The notes: generated from the letters alone by a model not told the origin. A stretch of DNA of 64,000 bases from Gambelia wislizenii (GCA_030847615.1 JAUMIR010000004.1:228140501-228204500); one strand, 5' to 3'. Positions 1-9,328 are shown, counted from the first letter of the stretch. Numbers and translations are program-made.

Positions 1-60
1 TTCTGGTATCCGTGGTAAGTCTGGGAACTGAACCCCTGCAGATATGGGAGTCTAACAGTA

Positions 61-131
61 TTCTGTATTTTTGTAAGCCATCTTGAATCCTAGCCTGGGA
101 GAAAGGTGGTATATAAATAAAGTGATGGATG
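61..131 (+). mobile_element. 3' tail of a LINE (L2/CR1-group-like)
   Basis: The stretch carries a 'GTAAGCC.TCTTGA' block, then 'GGGAGAAAGGTGGTATATAAATAA', the usual end of a reptile LINE 3' UTR. A second, longer copy lies at 22735-22912. No coding part is present, so the copy is strongly 5' truncated. Clade assignment is from memory. Confidence 0.45.
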
Positions 132-159
132 AACTGAAGGGATGGAGTTCCTACCAGAG

Positions 160-382
160 TTGTGTGTGTGTGTGTGGTTCCCATCACCTGTTGCCTTATG
201 GCAGCCCCAAGAATTTCATAGGGTTTTCTTAGGCAAGGAATACTCAGAGGTGGTTTTTCAATTTCCTTCCTCTGAAACATAGCCTACAGCACTTGGTATT
301 TGTTGGTGGTCTCTCATCCAAGTACTAACCAGATCTGACCCTACTTCAAAGATCAGACAGGATCTGGTGCCTTTAGGGCACG
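160..382 (-). mobile_element. 5S-rRNA-headed Sauria SINE
   Basis: Read on the minus strand, about 281-380 matches the 5S rRNA 3' two thirds: the plus strand shows AGCCTACAGCAC, CATCCAAGTACTAACCAG and GATCAGACAGGATC, all reverse-complement 5S landmarks. The rest (160-280) is the Sauria-type body: a 'CCTCTGAGTATTCCTTGCC' block, a CATAAG-like block and a (CA)n tail, here the (TG)n at 160-177. This is the 5S-Sauria SINE layout, with the tail thought to be used by RTE/Bov-B reverse transcriptase. It is not a 5S gene, because the first part of the 5S gene and its terminator are missing. A 5'-truncated copy on the other strand is at 62808-62948. Confidence 0.8.
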
Positions 383-606
383 GGTCCTGATGTCCTCCAC
401 AGGGGATCCATAAAGGCATTAATGCTGCTCGGCTCACCTCCTTGACCCTATAGTGGAGCGGCCATGTGACAGGAGCCAAGGCGCTGGCTGGCTGCCTTGG
501 CCTGTGCATTGCCATTCAATCTGCTTCAGCCACAAACTTTCAGGAAGAAGCAGGAGAAAAGTCTTCCACATCCAGTGCCTCTGAGGAAAAGTTTAATGGA
601 TGGTAT
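383..606 (+). mobile_element. hAT-like MITE, left part (split by LTR-like element)
   Basis: This matches, with substitutions, the left-central part of the intact element at 59548-59923. Shared blocks include 'CATGTGACAGGAGCCAAGG', 'CATTGCCATTCAATCTG' and 'CTCTGAGG.AA.GTTTAATGGATGG'. Its left terminus (CAGTGGTTCTTAACC in the intact copy) is missing; the 5S-Sauria SINE abuts instead. The right part resumes at 2112 after the LTR-like insertion. Confidence 0.65.
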
Positions 607-785
607 TGTTACCCAAAGATGTGGGGGTGCTTTAGAGCCTCATACGTGATACCAAAGACTATATTCATATTTGGGGAATTATTATTATTAGCTCAAATGG
701 AAGGCTGCGAGAGGCAGGTAACTTTGGGATCTTTTCACCTGTGTATACCAGTACTAACTGCAGAGAACTCCAGGTCAAAGTGAAA

Positions 786-792
786 TACTGTA
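786..792. other. TACTGTA: likely Tc1/mariner excision footprint
   Basis: At this point copy 1 of the LTR-like element reads GAAA-TA-CTG-TA-AAATG. Copy 2 has at the same place GAAA-TA, then a 215-bp CAG...CTG Tigger-like MITE, then TA-AATG. Two TAs around a leftover CTG are the known scar of Tc1/mariner excision. See findings. Confidence 0.5.
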
Positions 793-1100
793 AAATGTTT
801 TTTTGGAAATAGCATAAGAAAGCATTCAGATGCACAATGCACGCTCACAAGCGCACACACAAGGCTATTGAAGGATTAGGCAGAAAGGTTGGCTAGAGAG
901 AGAGTTTTGGGAAATAGGGTGATAGTTACTAGTCCTGAAGAGCTTAGTTTCAAAGTACTCATAGTTCTGAGGGTGGCACTGGAAATTCAGATCTGGGGGT
1001 GCACCAAGAGAAACAGTCTGGGTCTCATGCACAGTGGCATACATTCCTGTTTTTAGGGGCTAATATTTATACCCTGCTTCATATCCTGAAGGGGGTACTT

Positions 1101-1674
1101 AGAATCAAAGAATCATAAAATCATAGAGTTGGAAGTGACCACCAGGGCCATCCAGTCCAACCCCCTGCCATGGAGGAATATATAATCAAATCATTCCCGA
1201 CAGATGGCCACCCAGCCTCTGCTTAAAAACCTCCAAAGAAGGAGACTCCACCACACTCTAAGGCAGTGTATTCCACTTCCAAACAGCTCTTACTATCAGG
1301 AAGTTCTTCCTAATGTTTAGGTGGAATCTCTTTTCCTGTAGTTTGAACCCATTGCTCTGTGTCCTAGTCTCTGTAGCCGCAGAAAACAAGCTTGCTCCAA
1401 CCTCAGTATGACATCCCTTCAAATATTTAAACATGGCTATCATGTCGCCTCTGAACCTTCTCTTCTCCAGACTAAACATGCCCACCTCCTTAAGCTGCTC
1501 CTCATAGGCTATGGCTTCCAGACCTCCCACCATCCTGGTCGCCCTCCTCTGGACACATTCCAGCTTCTCAATATCCTTCCTGAATTGTGGTGCGCAACTG
1601 GATGTAGTATTCCAGGTGAGGTCTGACCAAAGCAGAATAGAATGGCACCATTACTTCCCTTGATCTAGACACTA
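1101..1674 (-). mobile_element. CR1 LINE 3' part, inserted in the LTR-like element
   Basis: The plus strand shows the antisense of the CR1 end: AGAATCATAAAATCATAGAG, 'GGGCCATCCAGTCCAACC', 'CTTCCTAATGTTTAGGTGGA', 'TGGTCGCCCTCCTCTGGACA' and 'GTAGTATTCCAGGTGAGGTC'. It therefore holds the 3' UTR and the last part of ORF2 (on the minus strand WNTLP, LKEVGM, FKYLKGC are readable). TACTT flanks both sides (1096-1100 and 1675-1679), and copy 2 of the LTR-like element lacks the insert at this place. Confidence 0.9.
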
Positions 1675-2115
1675 TACTTATATTAGGACAAAACTTAGAT
1701 GGATTTCTCACTAAATAAACAAAGGAAACTGAGACTTAGCTGATTGCTCTTAATGGCTGGGAGATAGGAATTGATCAGTTTATGACAACCTCACATTATA
1801 GGACAGGAGGGGGGTTCCAAGGGATATTTCCTGGGGATTTGGAATGGTCACTTGATTGTTTAGGTTGTGTGACTCACCATTGAGGGGCCCAAGAAGGAAT
1901 TAGCACATGCCTCCTTAATGGTTTTCTTTACCAAGAGGCTTTTTCTCGATCCTAGCTTGGGTGTGCTTGCTAAAATATTTCTAAGACACCTTCTCTTGTG
2001 ACCTCCATCTGACCTTATTTTGGATCACCCCAATCTACTTGACCCCTTTGAAGTGTCTAATATTTCTAATTATGAGATATTATAGGGAGGGGTTGATAGG
2101 GCATGCTAACAGTGT

Positions 2116-2244
2116 AATTGTATTATGATGATGGTGGTGGTGGTGATGATAATGGTTTTAAATCTTGAGTTAAGTCTTGGGGGTCTGTGGGAACAAAATA
2201 TATTTAAAGGGGATCCCTGGTAAAGAAAAGGTTAAGAGCCACTG
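2116..2244 (+). mobile_element. hAT-like MITE, right part
   Basis: This continues the MITE left at 606 and ends GGTTAAGAGCCACTG, the inverted form of the CAGTGGTTCTTAACC terminus seen at 59548. The GTG/GAT run here replaces the (TTATTG)n run of the other copy. The outer 8-bp duplication cannot be read because the left end is gone. Confidence 0.7.
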
Positions 2245-2252
2245 CTTTAGGG

Positions 2253-2920
2253 GTTTATTCATCTCTAAAACGTTCCATTCAAAGCTTTGTTCAGGCACAA
2301 GGCCCACTGGTGTGTGTTCACAGGAAGAACCAGAGTTACCAGTAAGCAACCTGTTCTTGGTGTTGACAGGGAGGAGAGCACACAATGCTGACATCCCTGC
2401 AGTGACTTCCTCTCAAAGTGCCTTTAAAAGTAATCAGAAAGCCTTAGTTGTTATACCAAAACAAAACAAACCAACAAACCAATAGCACCATTCCAAGTAA
2501 TTGTGTTACTTTTGAAATGAAACTTACACCCGTGTTACATTTAAGAGGCTTCCCATAAAACAAGACACATTGGAAAATCCTGAATCACTACCTTTCCTTG
2601 GCTTGAGGGGAGCTACCTTAAGGAAACCACAACATACTTTCCTGTTGGAATTCCTGACAGTCCAGAAGCTTGCTATTCTCCCGGTATTAAGCAAACAGAG
2701 ATTGACTATTTTGGCATGGAGGTAGTTCGTGACCTTATAAAAACCTCACACTATTCTCAGCAATGCCATTTCAGTTTCAAAGGCATGTTGCTTGTGGTGA
2801 CTTTGCTCTTTCTGCGCAGATCATGTACCAAAAGGGGTTGACTTTCCCCTTCAATAAATAGTGCCTTGTAGTCTTTTTGTTTGTTTTGGTTTATTTGCTA
2901 TGTTTTCCCTTCATTTATAG
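2253..2920. other. Unclassified DNA
   Basis: No repeat family, gene or clear structure is recognised. The reading frames are short and lack domain signatures. Confidence 0.5.
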
Positions 2921-4007
2921 CAGGGGTGGGCAAAATATGCCCTTCAAGATATTGTTGGACTGCAGCTCCCAGCATTCCTCACTGTTAGTTTTCCTGACAA
3001 GAGCTGTTGGGAGTAACAGTCCAACAACATTTGGAAGGCTTTGGGCTCAGTTACACGGCAGTTTTTATTGTGATAATTTGTGCATTAGCGCATTTCTGCA
3101 CCAGTGCCACATAGTTTACATGATTTAGTGTGAAATTGGTTGCTCCGGTGAGTTTTTGGCTTTGTAGTTCACACAGACAAAGGTGGCGTGTGTGGCCTCC
3201 CAGGCACAGCTGGGGGGAGATAAGGTGCTGGGAAGCTGAAAGGGAGGGAGGGAGGAAGGAAAAGAGAGAGAGAGAGAGAGAGAGAGGGTGCTGGCACTTT
3301 TCCTCCCCTCTTCTTCGAAAGGTGAGAAGGGCAGGGAGGGAGGGAAGGAGGGAGGTTGGGTGGCCGTGTCTGTTGTTACCGAGCCAGGGAGAGCAGCCGC
3401 CACTGAGGCAGCCATCCCGCCCCCTCCCCCTCCCTCCACCCTGAGCGGAGTAAATCAAGCAAAGGAGTGGGAAGCTTTGCTAGGGGAGCGGCTGGGCTCA
3501 GAGGAGTCTCTGACAAAGCGCTGCAGCTGGGTGAGGGGGTGAGTTGGGTCGGTCAGTCAACATTGCCTCATTCCTTTGCGAGGAGCCAGTCGCTGCCTTG
3601 ACAGGAGGCGGCCGAGCTCCTTTCTCCAGCCAGTAGAGGGGACTGCTGGCTGGATCTTTTCGTTTGAGGCCCCTCGCATCTCTTGAAAGTCTGCTTCCTC
3701 CATAGTCAGTCCAACCAATCACGGCTCAGCTCTGCTGTGGCTGTTTCGGGAAGATTGCTGGTAGTTCCCACAGCCTTTTGCACATCGGTAGTTCACACAA
3801 CCGATTGTGTGCATTTTTGCGAACTTTATCAAAAAAGTCAGGAAAAGTTCCAAAAGGCTTTATTATGCTATTTTTGGTTTTTGAGCCCTACTCCTTCTGA
3901 ATGAGGTGAATTTGTTGCACAACTTGTGGGAACTATTAGGAGTCTTGGCGAATTCTTCCCGGATTTATTTTACTGAGTAATCAACCCCCAGGTTCCCTCT
4001 GCCTCTG
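2921..4007 (+). mobile_element. hAT-like palindromic MITE, split by a Harbinger-like element
   Basis: It begins CAGGGGTGGGCAAA and has the palindromic interior common to such elements: 'GTTGGACTGCAGCTCCCAG' against 'TGGGAGTAACAGTCCAACAAC'. The arm stops at 3040 (GGAAGGC) and resumes at about 3989 (AGGTTCCCTCTGCCTCTG), with the Harbinger-like element between. The outer 8-bp flanks are ATTTATAG (2913-2920) and ATTTACAG (4008-4015), 7 of 8 identical, as expected for hAT. Confidence 0.8.
3043..3988 (+). mobile_element. Long PIF/Harbinger-like MITE, family A, copy 1
   Basis: The left end GGGCTCAGTTACACGGC is identical to the ends of copies at 11193-12082 and 42091-43006. The right end has decayed (TACTGAGTAATCAACCCCC where GCCATGTAAATGGGGCC is expected). 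The interior holds a (GA)n run (3261-3287), a GGGA-rich stretch, an AACCAATCACGGCTC block and a subterminal AAAGT...CTTATTATGCTATTTTT hairpin remnant. No transposase frame is present. The reading frames at 3050-3720 are chance readings of these low-complexity tracts. Confidence 0.7.
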
Positions 4008-4039
4008 ATTTACAGGTAGATTCACAGAAAACACATTTG

Positions 4040-4258
4040 TGTTGTTTGTTTATTTACTACATTTCTAGCTGTCCTTTCCTCCAGTTAGCTAAAGGCAGCA
4101 GATAGGGGTCTCGCCCTCTCCCCTTTATTCTCACAACAGCCCTGTGAGACAGTTTGGGCTGAGAGTGTCTTACTGACCCAAGGTCCCCTAGTGACTTTCA
4201 TGGGATTGGAACTTAGGTCTCTCATGAGTCATGCCAACTATTAGACCATCCTGGCTCT
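4040..4258 (-). mobile_element. tRNA-headed SINE (MIR/CORE-like), degraded
   Basis: On the plus strand it reads CTTTATTCTCACAACAGCC, CTGTGAGACAGTTTGGGC, GACCCAAGGTCCCCTAGTGA, then GGAACTTAGGTCTC and a CCAACTATTAGACCATCCTGGC end. That is the reverse of a tRNA-type head followed by a core and a LINE-like tail. A related plus-strand fragment is at 28225-28375. The exact family is not known to me. Confidence 0.5.
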
Positions 4259-4515
4259 CATACTGAAGTTTTTACTAGTTCCTTTGCAGTTCTCCTTGAT
4301 CCATTAGTCATGCTCCCCCCACTCCCCCTTTGATAAAAGAGGACATGAAATCATATCTCCTTTCATTTTTTTTTGCAGGATTTTTCAACCTACCTTCTTG
4401 CTAACATTTTGCAGTGAGTTATCAGGCTGACATCTAGAAACATGCCTCTTCAGGATATTAATGTACAAGATTTTTCATCAGGTTTTGAGGGACTTCACTT
4501 ACATTTCCTGTAACG

Positions 4516-4662
4516 TGGTGGGGTCTCCTTCCTTGGAGGTCTTTAAACAGAGGCTGGATGGCCATCTGTCAGGGATGCTTTGATCGTGGTTTCCTGTGTG
4601 GCAGGGGGATGGACTGGATGGCCCTTGTGGTCTCTTCCAGCTCTACAATTCTATGATTCTAT
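4516..4662 (+). mobile_element. CR1 LINE 3' end
   Basis: Sense CR1 tail: 'TTTAAACAGAGGCTGGATGG', 'GGATGGACTGGATGGCCC', 'CTCTTCCAGCTC' and the octamer end ATTCTATGATTCTAT. Only the last 147 bp are present. Confidence 0.9.
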
Positions 4663-5300
4663 CTATCGAGGGGAAAAATATGGATTAATGCACACTAATA
4701 CCAATTTGCAGCGGCTTCTATTTGTCTTAACTTTTTTTTGAAAGATTGTAGGCATGTGAAGCTATCTGCTTTTGTTGTTCCAAAAGGCAAGCATATGAAT
4801 CAAGATGGTGGGCATGAGTGAATTACTTACATTTTTATTGACACCAGTTGCTGCCACCAAACAGTAAAAAAAAAAAAAGCATATCTAAGGTGCAAAAGTA
4901 TGATATTCCACCTAAATAAATATAAAAAAAGAAAAAAAAGCTGTTTCGTTGCCTTAGCACACGATCACTATGGCAAAAATCCAACATCGTGGTTCTGGGT
5001 GCTTGTTTTTTTATTCAGCTCTGCCCACTGTGCACGTCCAACCAACTAGCTTTCCACTTCCGCTGTTATCAGGAATACGCATCAAAGCAAATCAGTTGTC
5101 CCAACGAGTGAGAATGTACATTCCCTGCGGAGCTTTTTAAAAAATACAGGAAAAGCCGCAAAGGCTTTTCCTGCAGAGTTTTGGCAGTTTTGGCCCCCTC
5201 CTTCTGAGTACGGTGGATTGATGTGGGATGCCATTTAGACAAATTGTATTTTTCTTGAATTCTGTGAGGAGTATTTTTACCATTTAGACAATCTGTAAGA
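4663..5300 (+). mobile_element. Harbinger-like MITE, family B, degraded copy
   Basis: It shares with the intact 16368-16961 copy the 'GGCAAAAATCCAACAT' block, the CTCCTTCTGAGTA..GTGGATTG block and the CCATTTAGACAATC end. A perfect 11-bp hairpin, CAGGAAAAGCC-GCAAA-GGCTTTTCCTG, lies at 5147-5173. The left terminus directly follows the CR1 tail and is hard to place. Confidence 0.55.
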
Positions 5301-6620
5301 TCTTCCTCAGTCTGGAGGCTGTCTGTTGACTCACAGGACATTTATATAAATTCTCCTTTCTGGATGCTAGCCAGAAAAGCGAAAGTGAGATGTGTATCAG
5401 CCATGTATCATATTTTCTTGAAGACTGAATGAGACAGCCTTATTGATTTTGATGTACATACTACTTCCAACTTCTTTTACTATCCAAAACATACTTCAGA
5501 GCACATATAAGCAATAACTTTTTCTGGTGCAGGCAGTTCAGTGTTGATTTTATTTATTCATTCAAGATTCTTGAATATTGACCTTCAATAATTTTTAAAA
5601 AACAAAATGTTCTTAGGTCAATTTGCATGAGAAAATACTAAAACAATATATTTTTAAAATTGAACTGTAAACTGCTCTAGGAACTTTGGCAGCTAAAGAA
5701 TAACGGGAAAACGCTATAAACAATACCCGTTTTGGTCTTCAAACCATTAAAAAAAGTTGACTTAGAAACAGGTGAGCATCCATTACATAAAAAATGTATA
5801 AAACAATTCATTTTCTATTTTAAGGATATACTGCCTAAATGTGTAAGTCCCTAAGCCGTCACAAAACTGTTATATTTTACCAAGTGATTTTAGAAAGCCA
5901 AGGAAAATGTATGTATTCACTGCATGTTCTGTTTTACATAAATTGCTTGCCATCCTTGCAAAGAGTACAGAGTTGCACAAAGAGATTACTGTGAAATCAA
6001 GTTTTTAGATCACTTACTGCAGTTCTCATTTTCCAAGGCATGGAAAAGTAAACATTAAGCACTCTAAGTAATCTCTGTCTAGAATACACAAAATGTTGTA
6101 GCAGATCTAAAATTGTGTTGGTTGGCATATAGCTACCTAATCTACTTATTTTTTTATTATTATTATTTAACAAACAAGACATTTTTGCTTGCTTAGATCT
6201 CTCACACTGCAACCTAACTCACTTTTGGTTAGAGAACAGAATTGGTGTTTTGCTAAAGAGGGAGTTTGGTCTTGTAAACAGTTCTCAGAGTGCAAAGGGC
6301 AATGACAGACAACAGGGAAAGCAGCATATTGGTCATATGGTTCTACTTCTCTTCTAACTGGCACTGTTTGCTATTCGTAAATCTCTTTCCAGGAAAGGGA
6401 GCTTCCACTCAATGCTATTCTGCTTTATTTGTGGTACCAAGATACAGAGAGGAAAGGGAAGCCCATAATTCAGAATGTATCTGATGTTATTTATAAAAAT
6501 GAAATAATATTAGGAGCTTTATCTGTACAGACTGGTTTTTTTTTTTTTGGTAGTTACACCATATAAAACATAACAAAGAGCCCTGCTGTATTAGACAAAA
6601 TAGGGCTGGATTCAGTCATG
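5301..6620. other. AT-rich DNA without recognised feature
   Basis: No gene or repeat family is recognised in this 1.3-kb stretch. Confidence 0.5.
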
Positions 6621-6853
6621 GCTGCTGCTGTGTGCCTCCAAGTCATGTCTGATTTATGGCAACCCTAAGGCCAACTATTATGAGGTTTTCTTGGCAAGAT
6701 TTGTTCAGAGGGGGTTTGCCTTTGCCTTACTCTGAGGCTGAGAAAGTGTGACTTGCCCAAGGCCACCCAGTGGGTTTCCATGGCTGAGCAGGGATTTGAG
6801 CCTTGGTGACCAGAGTGGTAGTCCAGTTCTCAAACCACTAAGCCACACTGGCT
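6621..6853 (-). mobile_element. Sauria SINE, near full length
   Basis: The plus strand shows the reversed tail (GCTGCTGCTGTGTGCCTCCAA, CATGTCTGATTTATGGCAACC), then body blocks (GTTCAGAGGGGGTTTGCC, CCAAGGCCACCCAGTGGG), and ends CAAACCACTAAGCCACACTGGC, the reverse of the tRNA-like head with its box A. The tail is Bov-B/RTE-like, so mobilisation by that LINE is expected from what is known of the family. Confidence 0.9.
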
Positions 6854-7187
6854 TGTGGATTCAGACATACAGAGGCTCTAAGCCACATCATATTTAAGAA
6901 GCTGCATAACATTTATTAGAATGTATTATTCTAACAGAATTTATTTTTATTTTTGAGCTTCCCTGAGGCCCTGAACAATAGTTTACTTATGTCATAAATC
7001 TGGCTCTGAGACCAGAAGCCTATCTGATTCTATACTATGTTCCCAGAGTGGCCAAAATACCTACAGGACATACACAAAGCAGGACATGGAGGCTTATTTC
7101 ACGCGGAAGTAAAGCAACAAGGCAGCTGGAAGGTTCCGCTTTCTGTGCTGCCTTACCGCATGCCATCATTGTTCTTCCGGTGTTCTG

Positions 7188-7320
7188 CTGTTCTGGTCCT
7201 GTGGGAGACAGAGGTAAAACCACATCTTCTTCTTCTTCTTCTTCTTATTATTATTATTATTTGCTTTCCGATTAGCAAAAAGACACCATTTTACCTCTGT
7301 CTCTCATTGGCCTGGAACAG
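7188..7320. mobile_element. Palindromic MITE with microsatellite loop (family E)
   Basis: Two 32-bp arms, 7188-7219 and 7289-7320, are inverted copies with about six mismatches. The inner 14 bp, AGACAGAGGTAAAA, match perfectly. The loop holds (CTT)n(ATT)n at 7224-7262. A related palindrome is at 32347-32427. Sequence outside the arms (about 7060-7187) also resembles the reverse of 32430-32560, so the element is larger than the palindrome. Termini and family are unresolved. Confidence 0.55.
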
Positions 7321-7329
7321 AAGAATGAC

Positions 7330-8113
7330 CACCCTGCAATGATCAGGCAAAATTTAGCCATCAAGACTCCTCTGTACTTGAGCCCCTTCAGGAACGATCA
7401 AATGGAAATGTATGAAATGATTGTTAAATTGTGATTGCTTTCATAGTACTCATAATGTTACCAGCTTCAGTTGGATTATAATGATGACAATAATGATGAT
7501 TGTTTTAATGAAACATATTCTGTTCTCATTGTTTTGTAAAAGTGTTTCTGCAAGTATGCCAAATTAGTAATGAGCTGTCTGCCAGCGATGAGCACCTAAC
7601 CTTAAAAACAGTTCCAGCATCCCTGAAATTCTATGTTATAAACACATAGATCATTTACAGTGGGTTTGACTCTGTCGTTTACTGGAGAGATTCTGCACAT
7701 GAACACTAGGTGGCTTAGTATTACATTCTGCTATAACACCACAGTGACATTGTAACAGGCCTGCCAAGCCTAGAACAACCGTCAAGGTTGTACTCCTGGA
7801 CACAGTAAAAGCTAATCCATGGAACTTGGGAGAATTTATGATGAGTAGGCACTTGTAGTATTAGAATGGAACTTTAGCAAAACACACAGATTTAATAATA
7901 CCTTCAGAGAACACAGATCTCATTGCTTAAATTGAAATATAACATACATTTCCTCTCTATTACAAGAATCCAAATGTTGAGAAATCAAGAGCAAACTAAT
8001 CTTTTTTTTTTAGTTATTTTAAAATACAATTTCCTCACACACAAGGATGGGACATTTTATTTTATATTTTCCCCAGAGTTATGTTCTGTTGCAAAATATA
8101 CACAAAACTAGAC
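7330..8113. other. AT-rich DNA without recognised feature
   Basis: No gene or repeat family is recognised. Confidence 0.5.
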
Positions 8114-8447
8114 CCGGGGTTGTCTAGATGGTGAAAATAATCCTAATAAAATTTGCAGGGAATACCTTTTGTCCTAATGAGATCCCATCCTATTCAGAAG
8201 GAGTGGGGCCAAAAACTCTGCGGGAAAAGCCTTTGCGGCTTTCCCCGAATTTTAAAAAATAATGCATTGAAATGTGCATTACCCCTCATTTGGACAACTG
8301 AATCACATCACAGTGTATTCTCAGCAAGGGTGAAAGTGGAAAGCTGATTCGTCGGATGTGTGCAGGGGGTGGGCTTGCCAGCAATGATGTGGCCAGAAGT
8401 GCCATTTTGGAGTATTGTGTTGCAGATTGTGTGCTTTTTTTATCAGC
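8114..8447 (-). mobile_element. Harbinger-like MITE, family B, partial
   Basis: The start GGGGTTGTCTAGATGGTGAAAA resembles the GGGCCCATCTAAACAGT terminus. The hairpin GGGAAAAGCC-TTTGC-GGCTTTCCCC (8221-8245), the TATTCAGAAGGAGTGGGGCC block and AAGCTGATTCGTCGG correspond to the 60100-60703 copy in the same orientation. The right end is lost at the next repeat. Confidence 0.5.
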
Positions 8448-8449
8448 TG

Positions 8450-9070
8450 AAGGCTGATAAGAACGCAAAATGCAAGGCTTTGCAGAAAGAGGAAATAATA
8501 CAGAAGCACAGTACCATTTCAGTGTTTCAATAGCAAAATCAGGGAGCAAGCCAAAGATCCAGGAGTCCAGAGAACAAGTCAGTGAGCCCAGTCCAGAGTC
8601 AAGAGTTCCAGAAAGCAGGTCAGCGAGTCCAGTTCAAGGTCAAGAGTGCCAGATCAATCCGAGGTCTAGGAGACAAGGTTTCAGGCAACAAGGGAGTCAA
8701 AGACAGATGCTTTTGCCAAAGAATGCAGATAATCTCTGACGAAGAAGCTCGGCATCTCACAGCTGTTTATGTTGGCCCAACTCCTACTTCCAGCTGTTTG
8801 GTGATTGCTGAGTCTTTCTCATATAATCTCCAGGAATGCCAAAGGCACGCCCTTTCTTTCCTTCTCTGGCTAAAGGTAGGTACCCCCTCATCCTGCTCCT
8901 CTATGTCTCCCAGGCCTGGACCCTGTGCTGGGGGAGGCTAGGCTGCTGAGTCATGGGCTCTGCTGCAGTTGGCACAGCAGAGCTAGATTCTGGCTCTTCC
9001 AGCTCTGCTGGAGCTGACTCAGCCTCCTCATCTTCTGAGTCGTCTGAGTCCTCAGCCTGGCTGGCCATGA
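8450..9070 (-). mobile_element. Unclassified, possibly LTR-like, repeat
   Basis: The plus strand is a run of short imperfect repeats of CAG/AGTC type ('CCAGTCCAGAGTCAAGAGTTCC', 'CCAGTTCAAGGTCAAGAG'), then a C/T-rich part and an acidic-coding stretch. On the minus strand it begins TGTCATGGCCAGCCAGGCTGAGG and reads as an acidic run (EDSDDSEDEEAESAP). This resembles reptile LTRs I recall, but no target duplication is convincing. It could be any dispersed repeat. Confidence 0.3.
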
Positions 9071-9083
9071 CACCAGTCACACT

Positions 9084-9158
9084 TAGAATCATAAAGTAGA
9101 ACCACAAGGACCATCTAGTCCAACCCCCTGTTATGCAGAAATACCCAATCAAAACCCT
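9084..9158 (-). mobile_element. CR1 LINE 3' tip
   Basis: Antisense CR1 end: AGAATCATAAAGTAGAACC, 'GGACCATCTAGTCCAACCCC', 'TATGCAGAAATACCCAATCA'. Only 75 bp are present. Confidence 0.85.
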
Positions 9159-9328
9159 AGATTTTTCTTGGGTTTTTTTCTGGGCGGTGAGGCTGTGTTC
9201 TGGAAGAGTTTTTTTCTGACGTTTCGCCTGCATCTGTGGCTGGCATCTTCAGAGAAAGGTTGGGTAGGAGTGTGTGTGGGGTTTATATACTGTGAACCCC
9301 TATTGGGGAGGATATGTATATTTGTGCA
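9159..9328 (-). mobile_element. Penelope-like element 3' UTR part
   Basis: On the minus strand it carries a block equivalent to GATGCCAGCCACAGATGCAG followed by GCGAAACGTCAGAAAAAAAC, a common lizard repeat that I place at the 3' side of a Penelope-like element. The coding part continues at 9559 beyond the inserted Tigger-like MITE. Confidence 0.6.

Larger units (their letters stand above)
607..2111 (+). mobile_element. Solo-LTR-like element, copy 1 (holds a CR1)
   Basis: The element starts TGTTACCC and ends GCATGCTAACA, giving TG...CA ends with a 5-bp inverted TGTTA/TAACA. Flanking 4-mers are GTAT (603-606) and GTGT (2112-2115). The intact hAT copy at 59.5 kb shows the uninterrupted target. 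Without the nested CR1 it is about 926 bp, close to the second copy at 45023-46135 (about 895 bp without its MITE). No gag, pol or env is seen, so if it is retroviral-like it is a solo LTR. A non-retroviral element with similar ends cannot be excluded. Strand is arbitrary. Confidence 0.55.

Noticed and set aside
281..380. 5S rRNA gene
   Set aside because: Incomplete 5S sequence fused to a SINE body and (CA)n tail; it is a retrotransposon head.
3050..3720. Overlapping long frames on both strands
   Set aside because: They read through GA-, GGGA- and CCT-rich tracts of a Harbinger-like MITE and have no domain.
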